Below are positions 43,899-52,686 of a DNA stretch of 64,000 nt, in pieces. The position numbers were made by a program, and so were the translations under genes. How positions within the stretch are numbered: the first letter of the stretch is position 1; each line of letters opens with the position of its first letter. Under the pieces are notes generated by a model. The model did no database searches and was not told where the DNA came from. It was given only the letters and a program-made list of their open reading frames with translations. This stretch comes from an uncultured Clostridia bacterium. Its GTDB lineage: Bacteria; Bacillota; Clostridia; UBA1381. Location of the stretch: NCBI GenBank assembly GCA_947626135.1, contig CANQQZ010000005.1, forward strand, positions 1 through 64,000, given 5' to 3'.

Positions 43899-45743
43899 CT
43901 ATTCATCCGGAGGAAGCTCGCTGCTTTCCAGAAATTCCTCCGGTGCGTCATCATCGGACGGCGGGGCATCCTCGAGCGACGATTGAGCGTAGCTGCCGTC
44001 GGACGGACTGTAGGTCAGGAATTCGCCCTCATCGGAATTTTCGACGATTGACGGAAATTTCCTGGCCAGCTCGTCGAGAGGATCCGACCCCAAAGGCTCC
44101 GCCTCCGGCTCGTTTGCCGGTTCGCCGTCCGGAAGCTGCCATATATTAACGTTTTCGGTGCCGTCCAAATCGTCCGCATAGGCAAGCTTTACAGTATACT
44201 CGCTGCGGCTCGCCCCGCGGAATTTTTCAATTATCTCATCGCGCTTTGCCGCGGCGAGATCGTATAAAAATTTTTCGCCGCGTTTGAAAATCATAATTAT
44301 ACCGTCGGAATCAACGGTTATATCACGCTTTTTAAAAACCGGCGCAAGATACGGGGCGGCGTTTAATATTATCCGCGACAGATTATCCCAGTTGCGCGCA
44401 AGCTTGATCACCGGATGCGATGACGTAAGCTTTTCCTTCGGTATAGGGTTGTAGAGCCGTATCGGAGGCGCGTCCTTTTTTTGCGGCGGCTGTTTTTCCG
44501 CTTTGGAGCCGCCCGCGTTATCGATTTTACTTTCCAGCGCTTCAAGCCGGCGTTCCAAATCAGGAGGCACCGAAACGCTTTGGCGCGAGCCGTTTTCACT
44601 CAGCTGATGCTCCACGGATGTAAGGCGGTCAAGAAGCGCGTCGGGAGACGGATCCACATCGGGACGCGCAAGCTTTATAAATGCAAGCTCAAAAATAACT
44701 CTCGGCGATTTTACCCATTTTGCATCCGCCTGTGCGGCGGACAGAACTCGTATGGCATTCGATATTTTTTCAAATGGAACGCGCGAAGCCTGCCCCTTAA
44801 GCTTGGCGAGCATATCGGCGCTGTAATCGAGAAGACCGTCCGGCGAGCTGCTTACGGATATTATAAGCAAATCACGGAAGTGCGCGATTACCGAGTCGGT
44901 AAAGACCTTTAGATCCTTACCGTCCGAGAGAACGGCGTCGATTATTAAAAGAATCCTGCTTACGTCTCCGGAAACAACCGCGTCGGTTATCGAAAAAATC
45001 TGCTCGTCCTCGGAAATGCCGAGAACGCTTTCGATTGTCTGCGCTGTAATTTCGGCGTCGGACGCGGAAAGGACGCGTTCAAGCACGCTCAGTCCGTCGC
45101 GCATCGAGCCGTCGGCAAGCCTCGCGAGCATGGCGTATCCGTCCTCGGAAATATTCAGACCGTCGCCGTGAGCGATTTCCTTCATACGCAGAATTATGTC
45201 CTCCGGGCGTATGCGTTTAAAATCAAACCGCTGGCAGCGGGATAAAATCGTCTGCGGCAGCTTGTGCGCCTCGGTTGTGGCAAGTATGAATATGACGTTT
45301 TCGGGCGGCTCCTCAAGTGTTTTGAGCAGCGCGTTGAACGCGCCGGAGGACAGCATATGGACCTCGTCAATGATGTAGACGGTGTACCGTGTGTTCGCGC
45401 TGACGTAACGAACGTCGTCGCGTATTTCGCGGATATTGTCCACACCGTTGTTGGACGCGGCGTCAATTTCCTTGACGTCCATGATACTGCCGTCGAGAAT
45501 GCCGCGGCATACATCGCATTCGTTGCAGGGATTGCCGTTTTTCGGGTTAAGGCAGTTGACCGCGCGGGATAAAACCTTTGCGCAGCTTGTTTTGCCGGTG
45601 CCGCGCGTACCGCAGAACAGGTAGGCGTGTGAAATTTTATTGTTTATTATCTGATTTTTCAGCGTTTGAGTAATGTGACGCTGACCAACGATGTCGTCAA
45701 ACACCGTCGGACGCCATTTGCGGTATATTGCCTGATGCGCCAT
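43899..45743 (-). CDS. dnaX: DNA polymerase III subunit gamma/tau
   Basis: This 614-residue clamp-loader ATPase has Walker A GTRGTGKTSCAKVLSRA (residue ~45), the zinc-binding CLNPKNGNPCNECDVC, DEVHML and the arginine-finger sequence SRCQRF. A Pro/acid-rich linker and tau-type C terminus follow. The ATG at 45743 has GGGAGG upstream. A slippery sequence A AAA AAG at 44481-44475 lies exactly in frame in the linker (codons 421-423). A -1 shift there would give a 453-residue gamma-like form. Confidence 0.96.
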   Translation of the reverse strand: MAHQAIYRKWRPTVFDDIVGQRHITQTLKNQIINNKISHAYLFCGTRGTGKTSCAKVLSRAVNCLNPKNGNPCNECDVCRGILDGSIMDVKEIDAASNNGVDNIREIRDDVRYVSANTRYTVYIIDEVHMLSSGAFNALLKTLEEPPENVIFILATTEAHKLPQTILSRCQRFDFKRIRPEDIILRMKEIAHGDGLNISEDGYAMLARLADGSMRDGLSVLERVLSASDAEITAQTIESVLGISEDEQIFSITDAVVSGDVSRILLIIDAVLSDGKDLKVFTDSVIAHFRDLLIISVSSSPDGLLDYSADMLAKLKGQASRVPFEKISNAIRVLSAAQADAKWVKSPRVIFELAFIKLARPDVDPSPDALLDRLTSVEHQLSENGSRQSVSVPPDLERRLEALESKIDNAGGSKAEKQPPQKKDAPPIRLYNPIPKEKLTSSHPVIKLARNWDNLSRIILNAAPYLAPVFKKRDITVDSDGIIMIFKRGEKFLYDLAAAKRDEIIEKFRGASRSEYTVKLAYADDLDGTENVNIWQLPDGEPANEPEAEPLGSDPLDELARKFPSIVENSDEGEFLTYSPSDGSYAQSSLEDAPPSDDDAPEEFLESSELPPDE

Positions 45744-45783
45744 ACGCGTCCTCCCTTCCGGCGTGATTTTGTCCCCGATATGT

Positions 45784-45808
45784 AAAAAGGGCTTTTTGAG
45801 GCAGCCCC
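45784..45808 (-). terminator. Terminator of the SRP RNA transcript
   Basis: On the minus strand GGGCT pairs with AGCCC and is followed by TTTTT. Promoter to terminator spans about 150 bases. Confidence 0.7.
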
Positions 45809-45830
45809 GGGAAATTTTCGCTTATAACGG

Positions 45831-45930
45831 CTCGGATCGGAGGAGCCGCAACACACTGAAGTGTCCGCTTAGTGCTGCTTGGTTCCCCATCTGACACGGT
45901 TTACGGTCCTCAGTCGCGCGGATCCGATCG
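45831..45930 (-). ncRNA. ffs: Signal recognition particle RNA (small SRP RNA)
   Basis: On the minus strand the ends pair (CGGATC near 45926-45921 with GATCCG near 45838-45833). The middle carries the helix-8 element GUCAG...GGGGAACC...AAGCAGC, which binds the Ffh M domain. About 100 nt, typical of small bacterial SRP RNA. It sits upstream of dnaX, as in many Firmicutes. Confidence 0.92.
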
Positions 45931-45945
45931 TCATCGCCGTCATCT

Positions 45946-45974
45946 ATTATAGTACAAATTACATAAAACTGCAA
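45946..45974 (-). promoter_or_regulatory. SRP RNA promoter
   Basis: On the minus strand TTGCAG (45974-45969) and TATAAT (45951-45946) are 17 bp apart; transcription should start near 45939. Confidence 0.88.
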
Positions 45975-46232
45975 GCATTATTTTAAAAAAGTTACGAATA
46001 TGTAATATATACCTTTTTTTACTCATATGTATATTAAGTCCGCGAAACTTTCGTGTTGCATAATTCGCAATAAAACAAGCATATTCGACATATATAGCCG
46101 GACGCGGGCGCGAAAGCGGAGAGGAAACCTCGATAAATGCGGCATTGTGTCGAAAGCTGCGATATTTTTTTGTGGAAAACGGTCTGTTTATTTTGTATAA
46201 TAGAGAAAACAATAAAAAGGGGGGATCAATAT

Positions 46233-46547
46233 ATGAACGATGAAATTTATTACGGCAGGATAAGCGCTGTGATGCCTTGCGAAACGACGCTTGATTATTA
46301 CCTTATACGCGAAAAAATAGGCGAGGACTACTGCGATTTGATAAGATACGGCGTGAGAGTTGTCAAAACGGTAATTGAAAGCGGCGGCGGAAAAACGGTT
46401 GAATCAAAACAGATTAACAATATATTTTACAGCGAGGACGACGCTGATAATTTTCTGCGTTTAATAATGCGCAACCGCGTTACACCGGTGTCACTTATGG
46501 ATGTTGTTGAGGATTACATAATAGATACGGTACGCCAAACGGCTTAA
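46233..46547 (+). CDS. Small unknown protein (DUF6514-like)
   Basis: The 104-residue protein has alternating strands (EIYYGRISAVMPCETTLDYYLI; YGVRVVKTV) and a C-terminal segment with DDADNFLRLIMRNRVTPVSLMDVVEDYI. Proteins of this form in Clostridia are annotated DUF6514; I am not certain. ATG 46233 has AAGGGGGG upstream. TATAAT at 46196-46201 with TGGAAA 17 bp before may be its promoter. No function is assigned. Confidence 0.75.
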   Translation: MNDEIYYGRISAVMPCETTLDYYLIREKIGEDYCDLIRYGVRVVKTVIESGGGKTVESKQINNIFYSEDDADNFLRLIMRNRVTPVSLMDVVEDYIIDTVRQTA

Positions 46548-46556
46548 AGCGCGTTT

Positions 46557-46593
46557 TTCGGGGGCTGCCGCTCGCAAGAGCGCAGCCCCCGAA
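46557..46593. repeat. Strong hairpin between convergent genes
   Basis: TTCGGGGGCTGC and GCAGCCCCCGAA enclose GCTC-GCAA-GAGC. No T run follows on either strand, so it is not a classical terminator but probably stabilises 3' ends. Confidence 0.6.
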
Positions 46594-46595
46594 GG

Positions 46596-47690
46596 TTATC
46601 TGTTAAGATAATCATATGTCATTTTTGATATTGTCCGGATATCCTCAACCCCGCTGCCGACGCTGCCGTTGCCTATAACACAGATTACGTAATCGCACGC
46701 GGGCGAATATACGATGGCGGCGTCCGCTTCAACGGTGTCCGTTTCCCCGGTTTTGTTTGCCGTGACCGTGCCGTCGGGCAGTGCCGCCGGAATTTTCCAC
46801 GTTCGCTCCTGGCGCTTTAATAAGTCAAGCATTTCCGCGCTTGCGGAGGGATTTACAAGCTTCTGCTTGTAAATAAGCTCCAGAACCCTGGCGCAGTCGG
46901 CGGGCGATGTTTGATTGAAGCCGACAAATATTGTTTCTCCGGTGCCGTCTACCAATTCCGACTGATGTATTGTGTTTTGGCATCCGATTGCCGCCGTGTT
47001 CCGGTTTTCAACCTCGAAGCCGGCTATCGTGTCGCCGCCGCCGAGAGCTTCGGTCAGACGGTTACAGTCGATATTGCTGCTTTCCGTGATCATAAACGTA
47101 AGAGAATCACGTATATCGTCGGTAACGGCAAGGCTTCCGGCGGCAGCCTCGTTGTATACGGCTGCCATTGTGTACAGCTTTATAAGGCTTGCGCCTGAAT
47201 ATTTATGCTCGTTTACGGTCAGATATTCGTTTGTGTCCATACGCTTTACGTAAGCTCCCCATTCGCCGGATATGCCCGAAATATATGATACTATTCCGTC
47301 GCGCAGCTCGGTCATGCCCTCTCTTTCCGGCATTTCGTCGGACCAGCCGGCGGATTTGTATTCGTCGAGCTCATAAGAGCGTATTTTTTTGACGGAGCCG
47401 TCGGCGGAGTAAATCTCCGTGCGCGGTTCATCCGCCCAGCCGCCGTAATCATATATGAGAAGCTCGCTCCCGCCGTAGGCGGACGATGAAATTTCAAATC
47501 CGTCCGATTTTACCAGCATATACCGCGGATTGTCGGGCTGCGCCTCCGAAACGATATTCTGAGCATACGCGGGCGAGCGAAGTACAGACGCGCCTTTTTT
47601 CGCGCTGTATGACGGTAAAAGAACCGCACAGCAAACGAGCGCCGCCGCAACGGCTGCGGCAGCCGCTGCCGGGATTATCAGTTTTTTCAT
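46596..47690 (-). CDS. Serine hydrolase, class A beta-lactamase-like
   Basis: In this 364-residue protein, an N-terminal hydrophobic segment (about residues 4-24) acts as signal or anchor. A 100-residue linker domain follows, then a penicillin-recognising fold with SxxK in SGASLIKLY, an SxN-like SSN in TESSNIDCN and KTG in NKTGE. The family includes beta-lactamases and D,D-peptidases; the actual substrate is not known. ATG 47690 has GGAGG 6 bp upstream. It is 30 bp after pheA on the same strand. Confidence 0.85.
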   Translation of the reverse strand: MKKLIIPAAAAAAVAAALVCCAVLLPSYSAKKGASVLRSPAYAQNIVSEAQPDNPRYMLVKSDGFEISSSAYGGSELLIYDYGGWADEPRTEIYSADGSVKKIRSYELDEYKSAGWSDEMPEREGMTELRDGIVSYISGISGEWGAYVKRMDTNEYLTVNEHKYSGASLIKLYTMAAVYNEAAAGSLAVTDDIRDSLTFMITESSNIDCNRLTEALGGGDTIAGFEVENRNTAAIGCQNTIHQSELVDGTGETIFVGFNQTSPADCARVLELIYKQKLVNPSASAEMLDLLKRQERTWKIPAALPDGTVTANKTGETDTVEADAAIVYSPACDYVICVIGNGSVGSGVEDIRTISKMTYDYLNR

Positions 47691-47720
47691 ACGCGCCTCC
47701 GTTTCCAATGATGCGGGATA

Positions 47721-48536
47721 TTAAACGTTCTCTGCCTTTTTATATGAACCGAGGAATTTGTAAAACGACGTGTGCCGTTTTACGCGGTCAAGGGCAAAAT
47801 AAACATCCGCATCGTCAATGTTTCCGTCTATATCTATAAAAAACACATATGTGCCGAGATGCGTTTTAACCGGACGCGATTCTATTTTTGTCATGTTTAT
47901 GCCGCTGTCCTTAAAAAGCTTAAGCGCCTCGTACAAGCTGCCGGGCTTGTTGTCAAGGGTAAACGCTATTGAGGATTTATCTGCGCCGGTAACGGCGGTG
48001 GAAGGCGTTTTCTCTATTATGACAAAGCGCGTGGAATTACTTTTGTCGTCGCCGCAGTCCGGCTCGATTATTTTAAGCCCGTAAATATCCGACAGAGCCT
48101 TTGAGCCTATGCAGGCGACAGAGCAATCCGACGCGGCTTGCTTCGCCGCGGCGGCTGTAGAATCCGAATATTCTATGTCGGCAAACGAGTATTTTGAATT
48201 TAAAATCTTCGCGCACTGCCCGACAGCCTGAGGATGCGAAACGATTTTTTTTATATCATCGGCTCCTCTTGCAGCGAGCAGGTTTTGTGAAATCTTCAGA
48301 ACATATTCGCCGGTTATATATAAGTCCACATCGAATGCGAGCATATCGAGGGTAACGTTTACAGCGCCCTCGATTGAGTTTTCGATAGGAACTATGGCAT
48401 GGGTGATTTTTCCCTCGTTTACAGCGCGTATTGCCGCGTTTATGGTTTTAAATTCGGTTGTTTCCTCTTTTCCGCCGGACCAGTCCAGCGCCGCCTGATG
48501 CGAAAACGTCCCGGCGGGTCCCAAATAGCCTAACAT
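47721..48536 (-). CDS. pheA: Prephenate dehydratase
   Basis: This 271-residue enzyme makes phenylpyruvate for phenylalanine. It has GYLGPAGTFSHQAAL at the start, PIENSIEGAV, the SNSTRFVII motif and a C-terminal ACT domain with ESRPVKTHLGTYVF, the site of phenylalanine feedback. It is not fused to chorismate mutase. It lies between DAHP synthase and the serine hydrolase on the minus strand. Confidence 0.96.
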   Translation of the reverse strand: MLGYLGPAGTFSHQAALDWSGGKEETTEFKTINAAIRAVNEGKITHAIVPIENSIEGAVNVTLDMLAFDVDLYITGEYVLKISQNLLAARGADDIKKIVSHPQAVGQCAKILNSKYSFADIEYSDSTAAAAKQAASDCSVACIGSKALSDIYGLKIIEPDCGDDKSNSTRFVIIEKTPSTAVTGADKSSIAFTLDNKPGSLYEALKLFKDSGINMTKIESRPVKTHLGTYVFFIDIDGNIDDADVYFALDRVKRHTSFYKFLGSYKKAENV

Positions 48537-48623
48537 GCTTTTCCTCCTGTGAGCTCGGTAAATTTTATTCCCAAAATCCTGCCGTGTCCGCGGCGTCCCT
48601 TTGCGCCGGCGGAGACGGCTGAC

Positions 48624-48653
48624 AAATTCGGCGCGGTATACCGCGCCGAATTT
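48624..48653. terminator. Perfect 30-bp palindrome at the end of the DAHP synthase gene
   Basis: AAATTCGGCGCGG/CCGCGCCGAATTT with central TATA. It touches the stop codon of the DAHP synthase gene. T-rich flanks are short, so termination would be partial and pheA may still be co-transcribed. Confidence 0.7.
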
Positions 48654-49673
48654 TTACAGCAGCGTTTTTCCCACTGCCTTTGCTATTACATCAAGCTCCT
48701 TCATCAAAGCCGCAAATTTTTCGGGCTTCAACGACTGCGGACCGTCTGAAGCCGCTTTTTCGGGGCAGTTGTGAACCTCGATCATCAATCCGTCGGCGCC
48801 GGCGGCGACTGCGCCCTTCGCTATCGAAGGCACGTATTTGTACGAGCCGGTGGCGTGAGACGGATCGGCGATGATCGGCAGATGAGAAAGCTCCTTCGAT
48901 ACCGGTATCGCGCTTAAATCAAATGTGTTTCTTGTTGCTGTCTCATATGTTCTGATGCCGCGCTCGCATAGGATTACGTTTTGGTTACCCTCGGACATGA
49001 TATATTCCGCCGACATCAGCCATTCCTCCATTGTGCAGGCGAGACCGCGCTTGAGAAGAATGGGCTTGCCGCATTTGCCCACCTCTCGCAGGAGCTTGAA
49101 ATTCTGCATATTTCTCGCGCCGATCTGCAATATATCCGAATATTTCGCTACCAGCTCGACGTCGCGCGTGTCCACTACCTCGGTGCATATGGGCATGCCG
49201 CATTCCTTGCCGCAGTTGTACATAATTTCAAGTCCCTCGCTTTCGAGTCCCTGAAACGAATACGGCGATGTGCGCGGCTTGAATGCGCCGCCGCGCAGGA
49301 TCTGCGCGCCCGCGTCCTTTACCTGACGCGAAATTGTAGAGAATTGCTCCTGGCTCTCGATCGCGCACGGACCGGCGAATACGGCAAGCTGCGTTCCGCC
49401 GACCTTGACGCCGCAGCCGACATCTATGACGCTTTGCTCCTTTTGAAGCTCCTTTGACGCGAGCTTGTACGGCTTCATGATAGGAACGACGTTGTCAACG
49501 CCGGACATGAGCAATATCTGGTTCATGCTGAGCTGACGCTTGTCGCCTATGGCTCCTATAACGGTTTTCTTTTCGCCGTATATCGGATGCGTTTGAAAGC
49601 CGAAATCCTCAAGAGTTTTTCCAACAGCCTCGATTTCCTTTGCCGAGGCGTTATCCTTCATAATGATAATCAT
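48654..49673 (-). CDS. aroF: 3-deoxy-7-phosphoheptulonate synthase (DAHP synthase)
   Basis: The enzyme opens the shikimate pathway from PEP and erythrose 4-phosphate. The 339-residue protein has a ferredoxin-like N-terminal regulatory domain (about 1-70) and the barrel with GPCAIESQEQFS, ILRGGAFKPRTSPYSFQG and ADPSHATGSYKYV. This is the thermophile/Bacillus-like class with an N-terminal domain. ATG 49673 has GGAAGGAA upstream. Confidence 0.95.
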   Translation of the reverse strand: MIIIMKDNASAKEIEAVGKTLEDFGFQTHPIYGEKKTVIGAIGDKRQLSMNQILLMSGVDNVVPIMKPYKLASKELQKEQSVIDVGCGVKVGGTQLAVFAGPCAIESQEQFSTISRQVKDAGAQILRGGAFKPRTSPYSFQGLESEGLEIMYNCGKECGMPICTEVVDTRDVELVAKYSDILQIGARNMQNFKLLREVGKCGKPILLKRGLACTMEEWLMSAEYIMSEGNQNVILCERGIRTYETATRNTFDLSAIPVSKELSHLPIIADPSHATGSYKYVPSIAKGAVAAGADGLMIEVHNCPEKAASDGPQSLKPEKFAALMKELDVIAKAVGKTLL

Positions 49674-49705
49674 TTTTTCACATTCCTTCCAGTTTTGTTC
49701 TATAC

Positions 49706-49734
49706 AGTATATCAAAAAAAAACATGTTTGGCAA
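49706..49734 (-). promoter_or_regulatory. DAHP synthase promoter
   Basis: On the minus strand TTGCCA (49734-49729) and TATACT (49711-49706) are 17 bp apart. Confidence 0.78.
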
Positions 49735-49787
49735 GCGATTTACAATATAAATCGGGAAAAAACGGTGTTTTTTTGATATATTCGGAT

Positions 49788-49825
49788 AAAAAAGCCGCTC
49801 TCCGAACGGAATGAGCAGCTTTTTT
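49788..49825. terminator. Terminator-like hairpin between divergent promoters
   Basis: AAAAAAGC-C-GCTC (49788-49800) pairs with GAGC-A-GCTTTTTT (49813-49825). It lies between the two divergent promoters and upstream of both genes, so it does not end either one. It may insulate them or stop antisense transcripts. Confidence 0.6.
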
Positions 49826-49883
49826 CGCAATCCGCGCGTTTTGCCCGAAAGAGTATATTTTTACCTATAAACTGGGAAAACAG

Positions 49884-49912
49884 TTGCATTTTTGGGAAAA
49901 ACGGTATATAAT
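49884..49912 (+). promoter_or_regulatory. purF promoter
   Basis: TTGCAT (49884-49889) and TATAAT (49907-49912), 17 bp apart. AACTG/CAGTT (49870-49874 / 49881-49885) and two GGGAAAA-type repeats overlap its -35 and spacer. Confidence 0.85.
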
Positions 49913-49944
49913 CAAAATTGAACAAAATGAAAGGACTGACGGCG

Positions 49945-51339
49945 ATGGACAATTTAAGGGACAGACATATAGGCGAGGAATGCGGTGTATTTGCGATATA
50001 CGATCCCGACGGCGGCGCGGCGAGAACGACATACTACGGATTGTACGCTTTGCAGCATCGCGGGCAGGAAAGCTGCGGCATAGCGGTGAATAACAACAGA
50101 GACATATCCTATCATAAGGATATGGGTCTGGTCAGCGATGTGTTTAACGAGGAAACGCTCGGGAATCTGCCGGGAACAATGGCTGTCGGGCATGTGAGAT
50201 ACTCCACTACCGGAGAGAGCATGCGCGCGAACGCGCAGCCGCTGGTTTTGCGTTACAGCAAAGGCAATATTGCGCTTGCGCATAACGGTAATCTTGTTAA
50301 CAAGGAAATGCTGCTGGACGAGCTTTCCGTAACGGGCGCTATTTTCCAGACGACCACCGATACCGAAATGATTGCCTATGCCATAGCGAAAAACAGACTC
50401 AGAACGCCGAGCGTCGAGAAGGCGGTGGAGGCTACGATCCCGGAGCTTGTCGGCGCGTTTTCGCTTATAGTCATGTCGCCGCAGAAATTAATTGCGGCGC
50501 GCGACCCGTGGGGATTTCGTCCCCTTTGCATGGGCAGAAAAGGGAACGCGGTTATTTTCGCATCCGAAACCTGCGCGCTTGACACCGTAGGCGCGGACTA
50601 TGTGCGCGATATTGAGCCGGGCGAGATTGTGGTCGTTCAGGGCGGAAGCGTCCGTTCGATAAAAACCTACGTAAAGACGCGGCCTCATTCGATATGCATT
50701 TTTGAATACCTATATTTTGCCAGACCGGACAGCGTGATAGAAGGACAGTCTGTTCATGATTCGCGTATGCTCGCCGGTAAATTCCTCGCGAGAGAATTTG
50801 CGGTTGACGCCGATATTGTAATCGGCGTACCGGACAGCGGTCTTTCCGCGGCTATGGGCTACTCTGTGGAATCGGGGATACCATACGGAACGGGATTTGT
50901 CAAAAATAAATATATAGGGCGTTCGTTCATTCAGCCGTCTCAGGAGATGCGCGAAAACGCGGTTATGATAAAGCTGAACGTTTTAAAAAGCAGCGTTGAG
51001 GGAAAGCGTGTCGTTATGGTGGACGACACCATAGTGCGCGGCACGACGTCAAAGCGTATAGTAAAGCTTCTGCGGAAAAGCGGGGCGAAGGAGGTGCATG
51101 TGCGCTCAAGCGCGCCGCCGTTCCTGTGGCCCTGCTATTTCGGCACGGATGTGTCGTCCCGGGAGCAGCTTATCGCGTGCAAATACGATATGGACGGCAT
51201 CAGAGATTATATAGGCGCGGATTCCATAGGATTTCTGAGCGTGGACGCGTTAAGGAAGATTATTCCGCGCGCCGCGGGAGGGTATTGCCACGGCTGTTTT
51301 ACCGGCTCCTATCCTGTGGATGTCGCGGAGGGCGATTGA
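49945..51339 (+). CDS. purF: Amidophosphoribosyltransferase
   Basis: It makes phosphoribosylamine from PRPP and glutamine, the first purine step. The 464-residue protein starts with MDNLRDRHIGEE before Cys13 (CGVFAIYD), an autocatalytically removed propeptide as in Bacillus PurF. The PRTase part has VVMVDDTIVRGTTSKR. ATG 49945 has GAAAGGA upstream. The C-terminal cysteines (YCHGCF) may belong to the iron-sulfur cluster. It is not linked to other pur genes here. Confidence 0.96.
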   Translation: MDNLRDRHIGEECGVFAIYDPDGGAARTTYYGLYALQHRGQESCGIAVNNNRDISYHKDMGLVSDVFNEETLGNLPGTMAVGHVRYSTTGESMRANAQPLVLRYSKGNIALAHNGNLVNKEMLLDELSVTGAIFQTTTDTEMIAYAIAKNRLRTPSVEKAVEATIPELVGAFSLIVMSPQKLIAARDPWGFRPLCMGRKGNAVIFASETCALDTVGADYVRDIEPGEIVVVQGGSVRSIKTYVKTRPHSICIFEYLYFARPDSVIEGQSVHDSRMLAGKFLAREFAVDADIVIGVPDSGLSAAMGYSVESGIPYGTGFVKNKYIGRSFIQPSQEMRENAVMIKLNVLKSSVEGKRVVMVDDTIVRGTTSKRIVKLLRKSGAKEVHVRSSAPPFLWPCYFGTDVSSREQLIACKYDMDGIRDYIGADSIGFLSVDALRKIIPRAAGGYCHGCFTGSYPVDVAEGD

Positions 51340-51364
51340 AAAAAGGCGGTAAACGCCTTTTTTT
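51339..51364 (+). terminator. purF terminator
   Basis: AAAAAAGGCG/CGCC with loop GTAAA, then seven T, starting at the stop codon. Confidence 0.9.
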
Positions 51365-51406
51365 GCTTTAAGAATTTATATAGTTGCAGAAATTGTTCGC
51401 CGGTAC

Positions 51407-51435
51407 TTGAAAATTTAATGAAAAAGTGTTAAAAT
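51407..51435 (+). promoter_or_regulatory. aroC promoter
   Basis: TTGAAA (51407-51412) and TAAAAT (51430-51435), 17 bp apart; another TATAAT lies at about 51473. Confidence 0.6.
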
Positions 51436-51507
51436 AAATATGTATTGTATATTTTTTTACAAATAATCGGTTTATAATACTAAATATACGGATTGGAGAC
51501 ATGAGCG

Positions 51508-52653
51508 ATGCTAAGATATTTTACGGCGGGAGAAACTCACGGCAAATGCCTGACCGCGATTATAGAAGGAATGCCGGCGGGAGTAAGGATAGACATTGAC
51601 GCGATCAATTCTGCGCTTGCCGCGCGCCAGCAGGGCTACGGGCGCGGAGGCAGAATGAAGATAGAGAAGGATACGGCGGAAATTTTGTCCGGCGTGCGGG
51701 GCGGATATACGCTCGGAAGCCCGATTGCGTTAAGGATTGAGAACCGCGATTGGGAAAACTGGGAACGGATTATGGGAACGGAATCCGCGTCGGAGGAGCG
51801 CACCGTGACATATCCGAGACCGGGACATGCCGATTTGACCGGCGGAATGAAATATAACCACCGCGATATGCGCAACGTGCTTGAGCGCGCTTCGGCGCGG
51901 GAAACGGCTGCGCGGGTCGCGGCAGGCGCGCTGACCGCGCAGCTTCCCGAGGCATTCGGGATTGAGTTTAACAGACGCGTGGTCCGCATAGGCGAAACGG
52001 AGGATAAAAGCAAAGAGCTCGACGCCGAGTTTTACGAACGCGTAAAACGCTCTCCGGTGGGCTTCGGCGACGCGGAAAGCGAAAAGCTTGCTATGGAGTA
52101 TATCGACAGGATAAAAGCCGCCGGCGAAAGCGTTGGGGGAGTAGTGGAAATTGTTGTAACGGGATTGCCGGCGGGGCTCGGCAGTTATGTCCATTACGAC
52201 AGAAAGCTTGACGCCAGCCTGGCGTTCGCGGTCATGTCTGTCCAGGCGATAAAGGGCGTGGAGATAGGCATGGGCTTCGGCGTGAGCGAGGTATGCGGAA
52301 GCGCGGTTCATGATGAAATCGTTTATGATAAAGGCTACAGCCGTCTGACCAACAACGCGGGCGGGATCGAGGGAGGCATGACAAACGGAGAGCCCGTTGT
52401 GCTTCGCGCGGCGATGAAGCCTATTCCGACGCTGTATAAGCCGCTGCGCACGGTAGATATAATCGACAAATCGGAGCATAAGGCGGCGGTTGAGCGCTCG
52501 GACGTGTGCGCGGTTCCCGCATGCTCGGTGGTGGTTCAGGCGGCAGTCCAGTTTGAAATAGCAAAGGCGTTTTCCGAAAAATTCGGAGGCGACTGTATGG
52601 ACGATATAAAGGCAGGGTATGACGCTTATATGAAAAGGATAGAGCGCTTTTAA
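51508..52653 (+). CDS. aroC: Chorismate synthase
   Basis: This 381-residue FMN-dependent enzyme forms chorismate from EPSP. Signatures: FTAGETHGKCLTAIIEGMPAG, ARQQGYGRGGRM, GKIVR-type region RENA (MRNVLERASARETAARVAAGAL) and GGIEGGMTNGEP. Full length. It shares the aromatic pathway with DAHP synthase and PheA but has its own promoter. The ECF sigma gene follows 33 bp later on the same strand. Confidence 0.97.
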   Translation: MLRYFTAGETHGKCLTAIIEGMPAGVRIDIDAINSALAARQQGYGRGGRMKIEKDTAEILSGVRGGYTLGSPIALRIENRDWENWERIMGTESASEERTVTYPRPGHADLTGGMKYNHRDMRNVLERASARETAARVAAGALTAQLPEAFGIEFNRRVVRIGETEDKSKELDAEFYERVKRSPVGFGDAESEKLAMEYIDRIKAAGESVGGVVEIVVTGLPAGLGSYVHYDRKLDASLAFAVMSVQAIKGVEIGMGFGVSEVCGSAVHDEIVYDKGYSRLTNNAGGIEGGMTNGEPVVLRAAMKPIPTLYKPLRTVDIIDKSEHKAAVERSDVCAVPACSVVVQAAVQFEIAKAFSEKFGGDCMDDIKAGYDAYMKRIERF

Positions 52654-52686
52654 ATAAAGCGGTATTGCGGCGAGGGAGGTGAGGAT

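Noticed and set aside
46557-46593. Intrinsic terminator
   Set aside because: Strong stem but no T run on either strand; listed as a hairpin only.
49801-49813. PurR box (CCGAAC) upstream of purF
   Set aside because: CCGAAC occurs only once, in the loop of a hairpin, without a second box at the required spacing.
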